NCBI GenBank assembly: GCA_963758365.1
Contig: CAVWVB010000001.1
Location: 1,612,001 to 1,676,000, forward strand
DNA length: 64,000 nucleotides
Source of the DNA: Dokdonella_A sp963758365
GTDB lineage: Bacteria > Pseudomonadota > Gammaproteobacteria > Xanthomonadales > Rhodanobacteraceae
Direction of reading: 5' to 3'
In this document: positions 19,289 to 27,030 of the stretch, in pieces
How positions within the stretch are numbered: position 1 is the stretch's first letter
How the letters are laid out: the number at the start of each line of letters is the position of its first letter
Program-made: the position numbers and the translations under genes
The notes under the pieces: model-generated
Seen by the model: only the letters and a program-made list of their open reading frames with translations
Databases searched by the model: none
What the model was told of the DNA's origin: nothing

Positions 19289-20566
19289 TCATTCGGCTGC
19301 GGCGCGCGTCTGCATGTTGCCACGATAGATCAGATACGGTTCGGCCTGACCATTGATGACCGCCTCATCGACAACGACCTTGCTGACATGTTCCAGCGAA
19401 GGCAGGTCGAACATCGTGTCGAGCAGAACCTGCTCGAGAATCGTGCGCAGGCCGCGCGCGCCAGTACGGCGCTTGATCGCCTTCTGCGCAACCGCAGTCA
19501 GCGCATCCGGGCGGAATTCCAGTTCCACGCCCTCCATATCGAACAGGCGCTTGAACTGCTTGGTGATCGCGTTCTTCGGTTCGGTCAGAATCTTGACCAG
19601 CGCGGGCTCGTCGAGTTCCTCGAGCGTGGCGACGACGGGCAAGCGACCGACAAATTCCGGAATCAGTCCGAACTTGATCAGGTCTTCCGGCTGGACATCG
19701 GCAAGCAACTTGCCGGTGTCCGCGTGACGATCCTTGCTGCGCACTTCGGCATTGAAGCCGATTCCGGTCGCCTCGGAGCGCTGCTGGATGATCTTTTCGA
19801 GTCCCGCGAAGGCACCGCCGACAATGAACAGGATGTTCTTGGTGTCGACCTGGAGGAACTCCTGCTGCGGATGCTTGCGCCCGCCCTGCGGCGGCACAGA
19901 AGCGATCGTGCCCTCTATCAGCTTCAGGAGTGCCTGCTGCACACCCTCGCCGGAAACGTCGCGCGTGATCGACGGGTTCTCGCTCTTGCGCGAGATCTTG
20001 TCGATTTCATCGATATAGACGATGCCGCTCTGTGCCTTCTCGACGTCATAGTCGCACTTCTGCAACAGCTTCTGGATGATGTTCTCGACGTCCTCGCCGA
20101 CATAGCCCGCTTCGGTCAGGGTCGTCGCATCGGCGATCGTGAATGGGACATTCAGCAACCGCGCCAGCGTATCGGCGAGCAGGGTCTTGCCCGATCCGGT
20201 CGGACCGACCAGCAGGATGTTCGATTTCGCCAGTTCGACTTCTTCATTGCGCCCGCGCGTTTCGAGGCGCTTGTAATGGTTGTAGACCGCCACCGCGAGG
20301 ACCTTCTTGGCCCGCGCCTGTCCGATCACGTACTGCTCGAGAACATCGAGAATCTCGGCCGGTTTGGGCAGGTCGCTGCGCGCGCTGGCCGCCTTTTCCT
20401 CGAGTTCCTCGCGAATGATGTCGTTGCAGAGTTCGACGCATTCATCGCAGATGAACACGGAGGGGCCGGCAATGAGCTTGCGCACCTCATGCTGGCTCTT
20501 GCCGCAAAAGGAACAGTAAAGAATCTTGCCGTTGTCGCCCGATCGGCTTTGCCGCTCGTCTGTCAT
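19289..20566 (-). CDS. clpX: ClpX, ATP-dependent unfoldase of ClpXP
   Basis: 425 aa. The N-terminal zinc-binding domain has CSFCGK and CDECVELC. The AAA+ module has Walker A GPTGSGKTLLADTLA and Walker B YIDEIDKI. The ClpP-contacting IGF loop region and sensor 2 (RGLRTILE) follow. The start was chosen at ATG 20566 (MTDERQSRSGDNGK), because the longer frame begins with 16 non-conserved residues. clpP lies 113 bases upstream on the same strand; ClpX feeds substrates into ClpP. Confidence 0.96.
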   Translation of the reverse strand: MTDERQSRSGDNGKILYCSFCGKSQHEVRKLIAGPSVFICDECVELCNDIIREELEEKAASARSDLPKPAEILDVLEQYVIGQARAKKVLAVAVYNHYKRLETRGRNEEVELAKSNILLVGPTGSGKTLLADTLARLLNVPFTIADATTLTEAGYVGEDVENIIQKLLQKCDYDVEKAQSGIVYIDEIDKISRKSENPSITRDVSGEGVQQALLKLIEGTIASVPPQGGRKHPQQEFLQVDTKNILFIVGGAFAGLEKIIQQRSEATGIGFNAEVRSKDRHADTGKLLADVQPEDLIKFGLIPEFVGRLPVVATLEELDEPALVKILTEPKNAITKQFKRLFDMEGVELEFRPDALTAVAQKAIKRRTGARGLRTILEQVLLDTMFDLPSLEHVSKVVVDEAVINGQAEPYLIYRGNMQTRAAAE

Positions 20567-20679
20567 GCCCCGCCTCGGGTGATCGCCGCCGCTGATGCCG
20601 GGCGAGAATAGCACAGCATGGCCGGACGCCGGGCCCGGCCATGCAAGGCCAGAATTGAGTGAAACCGCACCCCGTAGGG

Positions 20680-21330
20680 TCAGGCGCCGACTGTCACGTC
20701 GCCGGGACGCCTCTCGAGCACAGCGTCGATCAGACCATAAGCCTTGGCATCCTCACCGCTCATGAAGCGATCACGCTCCATGTCGCGCTCGATCTGCTCC
20801 AGCGACTGCCCGGTGTGCTTGACGTAGAGGCCGTTCAGGCGCCCGCGAAGATAGAGAATCTCCCTGGCCTGAATCTCGATGTCGGTGGCCTGCCCCTGCG
20901 CGCCGCCCGACGGCTGGTGGATCATCACCCGCGAATTCGGCAATGCGTAGCGCTTGCCCTTCGCGCCCGCCATCAGCAGCAGCGAGGCCGCGCTGCTCGC
21001 CTGCCCGATGCACATCGTGCTCACATCGCTGCGGATGTATTGCATCGTGTCGTAGATCGCCAGGCCCGCAGTGACCACTCCGCCCGGACTGTTAATGTAG
21101 AGGTTGATGTCCTTGTCGGGATTCTCCGACTCGAGGAAAAGCATCTGCGCGACGATGAGGTTCGCCATGTAGTCGTCGATGGGCCCGACCACGAACACTA
21201 CGCGCTCCTTGAGAAGTCGCGAATAGATGTCGTATGCGCGCTCGCCACGCGAGGTCTGTTCGACCACCATGGGAACGAGATTCAGGCTCGTGGTCGGCGT
21301 TCCTGCCGCGGGGATGTTCCGGTTGGACAT
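20680..21330 (-). CDS. clpP: ClpP, ATP-dependent Clp protease proteolytic subunit
   Basis: 216 aa serine protease. The catalytic Ser lies in GQASSAAS, the His in VMIHQPSGG, and the Asp in the region after DRFMSGEDAKAYGLID. The N-terminal region PMVVEQTSRGERAYDIYSRLL is typical of the gammaproteobacterial form. It is 25 bases downstream of tig, so the two are likely cotranscribed. Confidence 0.96.
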   Translation of the reverse strand: MSNRNIPAAGTPTTSLNLVPMVVEQTSRGERAYDIYSRLLKERVVFVVGPIDDYMANLIVAQMLFLESENPDKDINLYINSPGGVVTAGLAIYDTMQYIRSDVSTMCIGQASSAASLLLMAGAKGKRYALPNSRVMIHQPSGGAQGQATDIEIQAREILYLRGRLNGLYVKHTGQSLEQIERDMERDRFMSGEDAKAYGLIDAVLERRPGDVTVGA

Positions 21331-21355
21331 GGGTCTCTCCTGGCGCCGGGCACGC

Positions 21356-22633
21356 TCAGGCGCCGGGCCGCATGACTTCGTTGAAGCTCAATTCCTGTTC
21401 GCTGTGTCTGGCGTGGTCCGCCATCCACTCGACCACCTGGTCCTCGAGAACGCGGTTCTGCAGACCACTCATCAGTTGGGGGTCGCGCGAGTACAGTTCA
21501 ACGACCTTTTCCGGCTCCTCGTAAGTGGACGCGATCGTCGCCAGTGCCTCGCTGACCCGGCTCGGATCGAGGCGGATTTCGTTCTGGCGCGCAATCTCGG
21601 CGATCAGCAGGCCGGCGCTGACCCGGCGACGGGCGACCGGCAGGTACCCCGCGAATGCATCCTGCCCCTGCGCACCGGCCTGCTTCGCCAGCGTGCGCGC
21701 CTCCTGCTCGATCATTCCCTGCGGCAACTCGAGTTCGGGGTGCGCATCGACCAGCTTTTCCAGAGCATCGGATTTGAGCCGCCCCATCAACACGCCCTTG
21801 AGTTCGCGCTCCAGGTTCGCGCGCACATCCTCGCGGAACCTCCCGAGGCCGCCTTCCTTGATCCCGAAACTTGCAGCAAACGCCTCGTTCACCTCCGGCA
21901 GTTGCGCTTCCTGGACACGGACGACCTTCAAGCTGACATCCGCGGAGCGTCCCGCCAGCGCAAGCGTGCGCATCGTTTCGGGAAAATCGATGCGAGCCGT
22001 GAACTCGTCGCCCGGCTTGTGGCCAACGAGCTTGTCTTCGAGATCGCTGGAATACGCGCCGGACCCGAGGATCGCGCCGACACGATCGGTGCCAGTCTCC
22101 GGATGCCGAAAGCCCTCGCCCTGCGCCGCATACTCGAACAGAACCATGTCGCCGTCACGCGCTTCCCGATCGACCTGAATCCAGCTGCGTCGCTGCACGC
22201 GCAGGGTTTCAACCATCTGATCGATGTCCGCATCGGTCACCTGGGCCACCGGCTTGACGATCTCGATATCGCTGATGTCGACCTTGCCGATTTCCGGCAG
22301 GACCTCGAATGTCGCCGTGTATTCGATTTCGCCGTTCTCAGGTCGACCCGTCGTTGCGATGGACGGCTGCATGGCCGGGCGCAGCTTCTCCTGGCTCACC
22401 GCCTCCTGGAAGCTCGAGCCGATCATCTCCGACAGCGCCTCATTTCGAATCTGGCTGCCAAATCGCTGTTCGATGACCTTGGCCGGCACCTTGCCGGGCC
22501 GAAAACCCTTGAGACGCGCACTGCGGCCCATCTCCTGGATACGCGTACGGATCGAGTCCTCGAGGCGCTGTGCGGGAAGCCGGACGGTGAGCTTGCGGCC
22601 CAGGGAGCCGACATTTTCGATCGAGACTTGCAT
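21356..22633 (-). CDS. tig: Trigger factor
   Basis: 425 aa ribosome-associated chaperone and peptidyl-prolyl isomerase. The ribosome-binding domain contains the signature GFRPGKVP (about residues 44-51). An FKBP-like PPIase domain (GDMVLFEYAAQGEG to FTARIDFPE) and the long helical C-terminal arm follow. Start ATG 22633 (MQVSIENVGSLGRKL) matches the family; the frame extends 21 codons upstream without conservation. It begins 77 bases after the tRNA-Leu gene and heads the tig-clpP unit. Confidence 0.95.
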   Translation of the reverse strand: MQVSIENVGSLGRKLTVRLPAQRLEDSIRTRIQEMGRSARLKGFRPGKVPAKVIEQRFGSQIRNEALSEMIGSSFQEAVSQEKLRPAMQPSIATTGRPENGEIEYTATFEVLPEIGKVDISDIEIVKPVAQVTDADIDQMVETLRVQRRSWIQVDREARDGDMVLFEYAAQGEGFRHPETGTDRVGAILGSGAYSSDLEDKLVGHKPGDEFTARIDFPETMRTLALAGRSADVSLKVVRVQEAQLPEVNEAFAASFGIKEGGLGRFREDVRANLERELKGVLMGRLKSDALEKLVDAHPELELPQGMIEQEARTLAKQAGAQGQDAFAGYLPVARRRVSAGLLIAEIARQNEIRLDPSRVSEALATIASTYEEPEKVVELYSRDPQLMSGLQNRVLEDQVVEWMADHARHSEQELSFNEVMRPGA

Positions 22634-22709
22634 GGTGTTCCTCAAACTCGGGGGTACGGTTGCGCTGCCGAGGTCCACCGCGGCAAACCGGACCATCCGG
22701 ACAACGGCG

Positions 22710-22791
22710 TGCGAAAGGAGAGACTCGAACTCTCACGGGTCACCCCGCCAGAACCTAAATCTGGTGCGTCTACCAGTTCCGCCACTTTCGC
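22710..22791 (-). tRNA. tRNA-Leu (anticodon TAG)
   Basis: Class II tRNA: acceptor GCGAAAG, D loop AACTGGTAGACGC, anticodon arm CCAGA-TTTAGGT-TCTGG with anticodon TAG, a variable arm, and T arm GAGTTCGAGTCTC. The 3' CCA is not encoded (the genome reads CGC after the discriminator), unlike its neighbours. It is the last tRNA before tig. Confidence 0.93.
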
Positions 22792-22855
22792 CCGGATTGG
22801 CACTCTTGCGGGCGTGCCCGTACCCGGAAAGCGGCACGCCCGTGCGAGCTGAAAT

Positions 22856-22931
22856 TGGTGGGCCGTCTAGGACTCGAACCTAGGACCAAGAGATTAAGAG
22901 TCTCCTGCTCTACCAACTGAGCTAACGGCCC
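22856..22931 (-). tRNA. tRNA-Lys (anticodon CTT)
   Basis: Cloverleaf with acceptor GGGCCGT/ACGGCCC, D arm AGCTCAGTTGGTAGAGC, anticodon arm GGAGA-CTCTTAA-TCTCT with anticodon CTT, and T arm TAGGTTCGAGTCCTA. The 3' CCA is encoded. Confidence 0.93.
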
Positions 22932-23086
22932 CCAGCTTCAACAAAGACCCACCCGCTTGCGGGACAACGCAAGGAGGTGAGGATACAGTCGCGATACCAC
23001 GCAACAGGGCCGTGGCACGCCGGAACTCTGGTCTCGGGACGACGACCCGCGCTTGCCGATCTCGCGAGCGCAAATTGTAACCAAAT

Positions 23087-23164
23087 TGGGGTGGACGAGG
23101 GGACTCGAACCCCCGACATCCGGAATCACAATCCGGGACTCTAACCAGCTGAGCTACGTCCACC
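23087..23164 (-). tRNA. tRNA-His (anticodon GTG)
   Basis: Acceptor GTGGACG/CGTCCAC with an extra 5' G (position -1) and discriminator C, both hallmarks of tRNA-His. The anticodon loop TTGTGAT gives GTG. The 3' CCA is encoded. Confidence 0.94.
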
Positions 23165-23260
23165 ACTGAAACCGCAATCGCTTCGAGTTCGTCCATGAAG
23201 CGCACACCGCTCGGCCTCCTGCCTCGCCCGAACCCGGCCCGATGGCCGGCGTTCGACCAC

Positions 23261-23337
23261 TGGCACGCCCGACAGGACTCGAACCTGCAACCGTCGGCTT
23301 AGAAGGCCGATGCTCTATCCGGTTGAGCTACGGGCGC
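23261..23337 (-). tRNA. tRNA-Arg (anticodon TCT)
   Basis: Acceptor GCGCCCG/CGGGCGT with one G-T pair, D arm AGCTCAACCGGATAGAGC, anticodon arm TCGGC-CTTCTAA-GCCGA with anticodon TCT, T arm CAGGTTCGAGTCCTG, and encoded CCA. Confidence 0.94.
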
Positions 23338-23416
23338 ATCGTCAGCCACATCTCGCGAGAATCACCTACGCAAACGGATGAACGGGCCGCCATCCTCGGG
23401 GCCGTGCAACTTGGAT

Positions 23417-23493
23417 TGGTCGGGGTAGAGGGATTCGAACCCCCGACATCCTGCTCCCAAAGCAGGCGCGCTACCAGACTGCGCTATACCCCG
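23417..23493 (-). tRNA. tRNA-Pro (anticodon TGG)
   Basis: Acceptor CGGGGTA/TACCCCG, D arm AGCGCAGTCTGGTAGCGC (typical of tRNA-Pro), anticodon arm CCTGC-TTTGGGA-GCAGG with anticodon TGG, and encoded CCA. It is the first tRNA after the terminator at 23626-23653, so the Pro-Arg-His-Lys-Leu cluster starts here. Confidence 0.94.
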
Positions 23494-23625
23494 TCGCGGT
23501 CGACGATTGTAGCCACTCCAAAGGAGCCAGAAGGGGCGGCGATACTACGAAGCACAGTCTGCGACGTCAATCGCACGACTACGGTCAATGTGCAATCAAT
23601 CGACCACGCCGATCGCACAGCATCA

Positions 23626-23653
23626 AAGACAAAAGGGTGCCGAGGCACCCTTT
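23626..23653 (-). terminator. Intrinsic terminator after tRNA-Arg(ACG)
   Basis: On the minus strand, AAAGGGTGC/GCACCCTTT (9 bp, 4-base loop, 23653-23632) is followed by the T-rich tail TTTTGTCTTT. It sits 14 bases after the tRNA-Arg(ACG) 3' end and separates that gene from the next five tRNAs. Confidence 0.8.
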
Positions 23654-23666
23654 CATCCGCAACAAG

Positions 23667-23743
23667 TGGCGCGCCCGGAGAGATTCGAACTCCCGACCAC
23701 CAAGTTCGTAGCCTGGTACTCTATCCAACTGAGCTACGGGCGC
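23667..23743 (-). tRNA. tRNA-Arg (anticodon ACG)
   Basis: Acceptor GCGCCCG/CGGGCGC, D arm AGCTCAGTTGGATAGAGT, anticodon arm CCAGG-CTACGAA-CTTGG with anticodon ACG (A34 normally modified to inosine), T arm GGAGTTCGAATCTCT, and encoded CCA. In E. coli the equivalent gene follows csrA-serV directly. Here the TolB/TPR gene separates it from tRNA-Ser. Confidence 0.94.
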
Positions 23744-24202
23744 GCTGAAACGGTTCCCGCGACGCGGCCGAACATTCTAACACGAGGTGAAAGAATCGAC
23801 AGCCGCGCAAGGCGCCGGATTATTCGGACCGATGCGCGACGCGTCAACCTTTTTTTCGCGACACGATCAGAGGCTTGTAGGAAAAATCCCCTCGCAAGGT
23901 TGGACGCAGGGATTGCTCGCCCCATCCCTGGGGCTCGCCTGCGCTGCGCGCTCCGGGCCGGCCGTGCGGCCGTCCAAATTCATTCCGGACGAATTTGTCG
24001 AACAGGGCCCGCATCGAGCCTCTCTCTCCGCCAGACAAACGGTGGTGCGCAGCCCAATGCGGGACCCTGCGGAATGGCTTGGGCTGTCCTCATAGAGGTA
24101 ACCGCTCAGCTCTTATCGAGGTCCGCCGTTGCGCTAGCGTCACGGGTCTAGGACACTGACCGAGGAGGTCGGCGTTGCGCCGACGGATCAAGGGGCGCAC
24201 CC
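23744..24202. other. Non-coding gap between tRNA-Arg(ACG) and the TolB/TPR gene
   Basis: 459 bases with no convincing gene. It contains a T7 run at 23851-23857, an imperfect palindrome around AAATTC..GAATTT near 23977-23997 embedded in a GC-rich stretch, and a 15-base copy of the tRNA-Ser 3' end (24019-24033). A ribosome-site-like AAGGGG lies before the TTG start at 24203. Promoter elements are not clear. Confidence 0.5.
24019..24033 (+). repeat. 15-base copy of the tRNA-Ser 3' end, inverted
   Basis: CCTCTCTCTCCGCCA on the plus strand is identical to the last 15 bases (including CCA) of the tRNA-Ser gene, which lies on the minus strand at 26385-26371. The two copies form an inverted pair that brackets the plus-strand TolB/TPR gene. 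The CT-repeat character of the motif raises the chance of coincidence. Confidence 0.5.
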
Positions 24203-26029
24203 TTGTCGAGGATTGTTGGCTTCGTCGCGGAGCTCAGGCGTCGCAACGTGCTCCGCGCGGGCGCTCTCTACGCGGCTGCTACATGGGCACTCGCACAAGG
24301 AATCGCACAGCTCGGCCCGTCGTTCGGGGCGCCCGATTGGGTCGCGCGCTGGTTCGTGATCGCCTGCGTCATCGGCTTTCCGTTCTGGCTCGCATTCGCC
24401 TGGTTCTATGAGTTTACGCCCGAAGGATTGAAGCGCGAGAGCGAGATCGCTCCATCCGATTCGATTACTCACCACACCGGCAAGAAACTCGACTTTACGA
24501 TCATCGGCGTGCTCGCACTCGCGGTGGTGCTGCTGTTGACCGACCGCTTCGTGCTGCGCCATGGCGTGAACCAGGCCGCCCCCGCGGCCGCTGCGGCCCC
24601 GATCCCCGACATCGAGAAGGATCCGTCGATCGCGGTCCTGCCGTTCGTCGACATGAGCCAGGGCAAGGATCAGGAGTATTTCTCCGACGGCATCTCCGAA
24701 GAGTTGCTCAACCTCTTGGCCAAGATCCCCAAGCTTCGCGTGATCGCGCGCACGTCGAGTTTTTCATTCAAGGGCAAGGACGTCGACATCGCTGACATCG
24801 CGCGCAAGCTCAATGTCGCCGCACTGCTCGAAGGCAGCGTGCGCAAGTCCGGCAACACGGTGCGCATCACGGTGCAATTGATCCGCGCCAGCGACAGCTC
24901 GCACCTCTGGTCGGAGAGGTACGACCGCACGTTGGACGACATCTTCAAGGTGCAGGACGAGATCGCGGCGACGGTCGTCGACAAACTCAAGATCACGCTG
25001 CTCGGCGCCGTGCCCACAGTCAGGCCCATCGATCCCATGGCCTACCCCTTGATCCTGCAAGCCAAGGCACTGGGCGATCAAGGCTCGGCCAAGGGTCTCG
25101 AGCAGGCGATCGCGCTTTATCAACAGGCGCTGGCAATAGCCCCTGAGGAACCGCGTGCCTGGAGCGGGCTCGGACGGGTGTATTTGACCCAAATCGGCTA
25201 CGCCACCCGGCCGTTGAACGAGGGCGCGCCTCTGGCCGAAGCGGCGCTGAAGAAGGCCGTGACGTTGGACCCCAGTGATGCCTTGGCCTATGTTCTTCTC
25301 GGCTATCTCTATTCGCAGTTGGAGAACGACCGGGCTGCGGCTGCGCCGTTCTACGAGAAGGCGCTGGCGTTGGATCAGCGTGATATCCGTGTCATCGGTG
25401 GCGCGGGTGTCTTCCTTGAGAACCTCGGCCGCTTGGACGAAGCATCCGCACTGCTTAGGTATGAGGTCACCCACGACCCGGCAAACCCAAACGCCTACAA
25501 CAATCTGGGCAGTGTCTACTACTTCGCCGGTCGCTGGGATCAGGCGATCGCGGCCGGTCGCACCGTCCTCGCCCTCAGCCCGCGATTCGCGCAAGAGCGC
25601 AGCAGCATTGGCACGGTAATGCTGCTGGCCAAGGGCGATCCGGCCGATGCCTTGAAGGAGATGCAGGCGGAGCCCGATGCCATCGGAAGGGCGAGCGGCA
25701 TGGCGATAGCGCTGCACACGCTGGGCCGGAAGGCCGAGTCCGACGCCGCGATGGCCGCGTTGATCGCGCAGCACGCGAACGATGGTGCAACCTCAATTGC
25801 CACCGCATTCGCCTGGCGCGGCGAAGTCGACCGCGCCTTTGAATGGCTGGACAAGGCCATCGCCACGCAAGACCCCAGCCTGGCGACCATCCACCTGGAA
25901 CCGCTGTTCGCCAATCTGCACAAAGACCCGCGCTGGTCGCCGCTGCTGCACAAACTCGGGCAGGCACCTGAGCAGTTGGCGAAGATCGAGTTCAAGGTGA
26001 CTCTGCCGGGTGCCGACGCGACGCCGTAG
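24203..26029 (+). CDS. Membrane protein with TolB-like (FlgO-type) domain and TPRs
   Basis: 608 aa with a TTG start (MSRIVGFVAELRRRNVLR). Three membrane segments are visible (about residues 18-38, 50-70 and 95-113). A TolB-like domain follows at about 138-270 (PSIAVLPFVDMSQGKDQEYFSDGISEELLNLL, then VLEGSVRKSG-like and SERYDRTLDDIF). TPR units then run to the C-terminus (ALAIAPEEPRAWSGLGRVY and others). This architecture is common in xanthomonads, often with an N-terminal cyclase or winged-helix domain, both absent here; the function is not established. It is the only plus-strand gene among the minus-strand tRNAs and breaks the conserved csrA-tRNASer-tRNAArg order, which suggests insertion. 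Confidence 0.85.
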   Translation: MSRIVGFVAELRRRNVLRAGALYAAATWALAQGIAQLGPSFGAPDWVARWFVIACVIGFPFWLAFAWFYEFTPEGLKRESEIAPSDSITHHTGKKLDFTIIGVLALAVVLLLTDRFVLRHGVNQAAPAAAAAPIPDIEKDPSIAVLPFVDMSQGKDQEYFSDGISEELLNLLAKIPKLRVIARTSSFSFKGKDVDIADIARKLNVAALLEGSVRKSGNTVRITVQLIRASDSSHLWSERYDRTLDDIFKVQDEIAATVVDKLKITLLGAVPTVRPIDPMAYPLILQAKALGDQGSAKGLEQAIALYQQALAIAPEEPRAWSGLGRVYLTQIGYATRPLNEGAPLAEAALKKAVTLDPSDALAYVLLGYLYSQLENDRAAAAPFYEKALALDQRDIRVIGGAGVFLENLGRLDEASALLRYEVTHDPANPNAYNNLGSVYYFAGRWDQAIAAGRTVLALSPRFAQERSSIGTVMLLAKGDPADALKEMQAEPDAIGRASGMAIALHTLGRKAESDAAMAALIAQHANDGATSIATAFAWRGEVDRAFEWLDKAIATQDPSLATIHLEPLFANLHKDPRWSPLLHKLGQAPEQLAKIEFKVTLPGADATP

Positions 26030-26203
26030 ACGGACGATCACGGCCTCGCCGAGCTCCTGCAGGATCACTTCACCGCAAGCGCGGCGCTGATCGCGCTGAT
26101 CTTGAACAACCTTCCCGACGAAGTGCGAACGCGCACCCTCGACGCCGTGCGCAACGGCACCGGCAGGGTCGAGATGCGGGCGCGTGGAATCGAACGAGAC
26201 TGA
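26030..26203 (+). pseudogene. Possible gene remnant in frame after the TolB/TPR stop
   Basis: Directly after the TAG at 26027-26029, the same frame stays open for 57 codons. It reads like a real helical protein (GLAELLQDHFTASAALIALI, then LPDEVRTRTLDAVRNG). There is no usable ATG at its beginning. It may be the 3' remnant of another gene or a former C-terminal extension lost by a nonsense change. The rest of the gap up to the tRNA (26204-26370) holds only a short ATG frame at 26260 that runs into the tRNA. Confidence 0.3.
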
Positions 26204-26370
26204 GCTGGTGCTGGTGCCGACGGATGGGTCGGAGCCGCTCTGGCTTGCGAGGACCCCGAATGGCAAATGATCTCTTCCCATTCGTCATCCTGCTGGGATT
26301 AGCATCAGTTCCGGTCGCCGCTGTGAGCTTCGCTCTGCTCGCGCGCGGACGGTGGTCGCCTATCGTAATT

Positions 26371-26463
26371 TGGCGGAGAGAGAGGGATTCGAACCCTCGA
26401 TAGAGCTTTTGACCCTATACACCCTTAGCAGGGGCGCGCCTTCGACCACTCGGCCATCTCTCC
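26371..26463 (-). tRNA. tRNA-Ser (anticodon GCT)
   Basis: Class II tRNA with acceptor GGAGAGA/TCTCTCC, anticodon arm CCC-CTGCTAA-GGG giving GCT, a long variable arm, T arm GAGGGTTCGAATCCCTC, and encoded CCA. It lies 102 bases downstream of csrA, the same neighbour relation as serV in E. coli. Confidence 0.94.
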
Positions 26464-26565
26464 GGACTGAACCGGTTTGGACTTCCGCACCGCTCGGCGG
26501 GCAGGTGCAGCCTGCCGGCGCCGCAGGGGCGCGGAGAATAACGGGCGGAGTCGTTTTGGTAAAGC

Positions 26566-26781
26566 TCAGCTCGTCGCCGCGCCTCCTGGATCGTCGGGCG
26601 CTCCTGCGTCCGGCGCGAGTTCACGCTTGATGCGCTGATAGATTTCCTCTCGATGCACCGCGACATCTTTCGGTGCGTTGATTCCGATTCGGACCTGGTT
26701 TCCCTTGACACCAAGGACGGTGACGGTCACCTCGTCGCCGATCATCAGTGTCTCGCCGACCCGGCGAGTCAAAATAAGCAT
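26566..26781 (-). CDS. csrA: Carbon storage regulator CsrA
   Basis: 71 aa RNA-binding post-transcriptional regulator that binds GGA motifs in mRNA leaders. The N-terminus MLILTRRVGETLMIG, the central VTVLGVKGNQVRIGINAPKDVAVHREEIYQRI and the basic end are canonical. The C-terminal tail (ELAPDAGAPDDPGGAATS) is slightly longer than in E. coli (61 aa). It lies between alaS and tRNA-Ser; the 249-base gap to alaS leaves room for its own promoter. Confidence 0.97.
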   Translation of the reverse strand: MLILTRRVGETLMIGDEVTVTVLGVKGNQVRIGINAPKDVAVHREEIYQRIKRELAPDAGAPDDPGGAATS

Positions 26782-27030
26782 GTGGCGCTCCTTAACGCGA
26801 TAGTCGGTCCGATGGATCCGCCGCGCCTGAATCGTTCATTTCGGCGCGAGCACATCCCGGGGACCAAGAAGCAGCCTCCCTCGCTGCCCTCTCCCCTTCC
26901 GTCCGCCTCGTCATTCTCGATGTCGCGCGCTGCAATGCTTGCGAATGTGACGATGATCGGGCGGGCCGATACTAACGAAGGCACCCAGCGCACGCAATGA
27001 ACCAAAGTCCCGGATGCGCCGACAAATTTT

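Noticed and set aside
26260..26403. 47-codon frame starting MANDLFPFVILLGLASV with a membrane-like segment
   Set aside because: It runs into the tRNA-Ser gene and ends with the RDSNPR peptide that tRNA sequences typically create; no ribosome site was evident.
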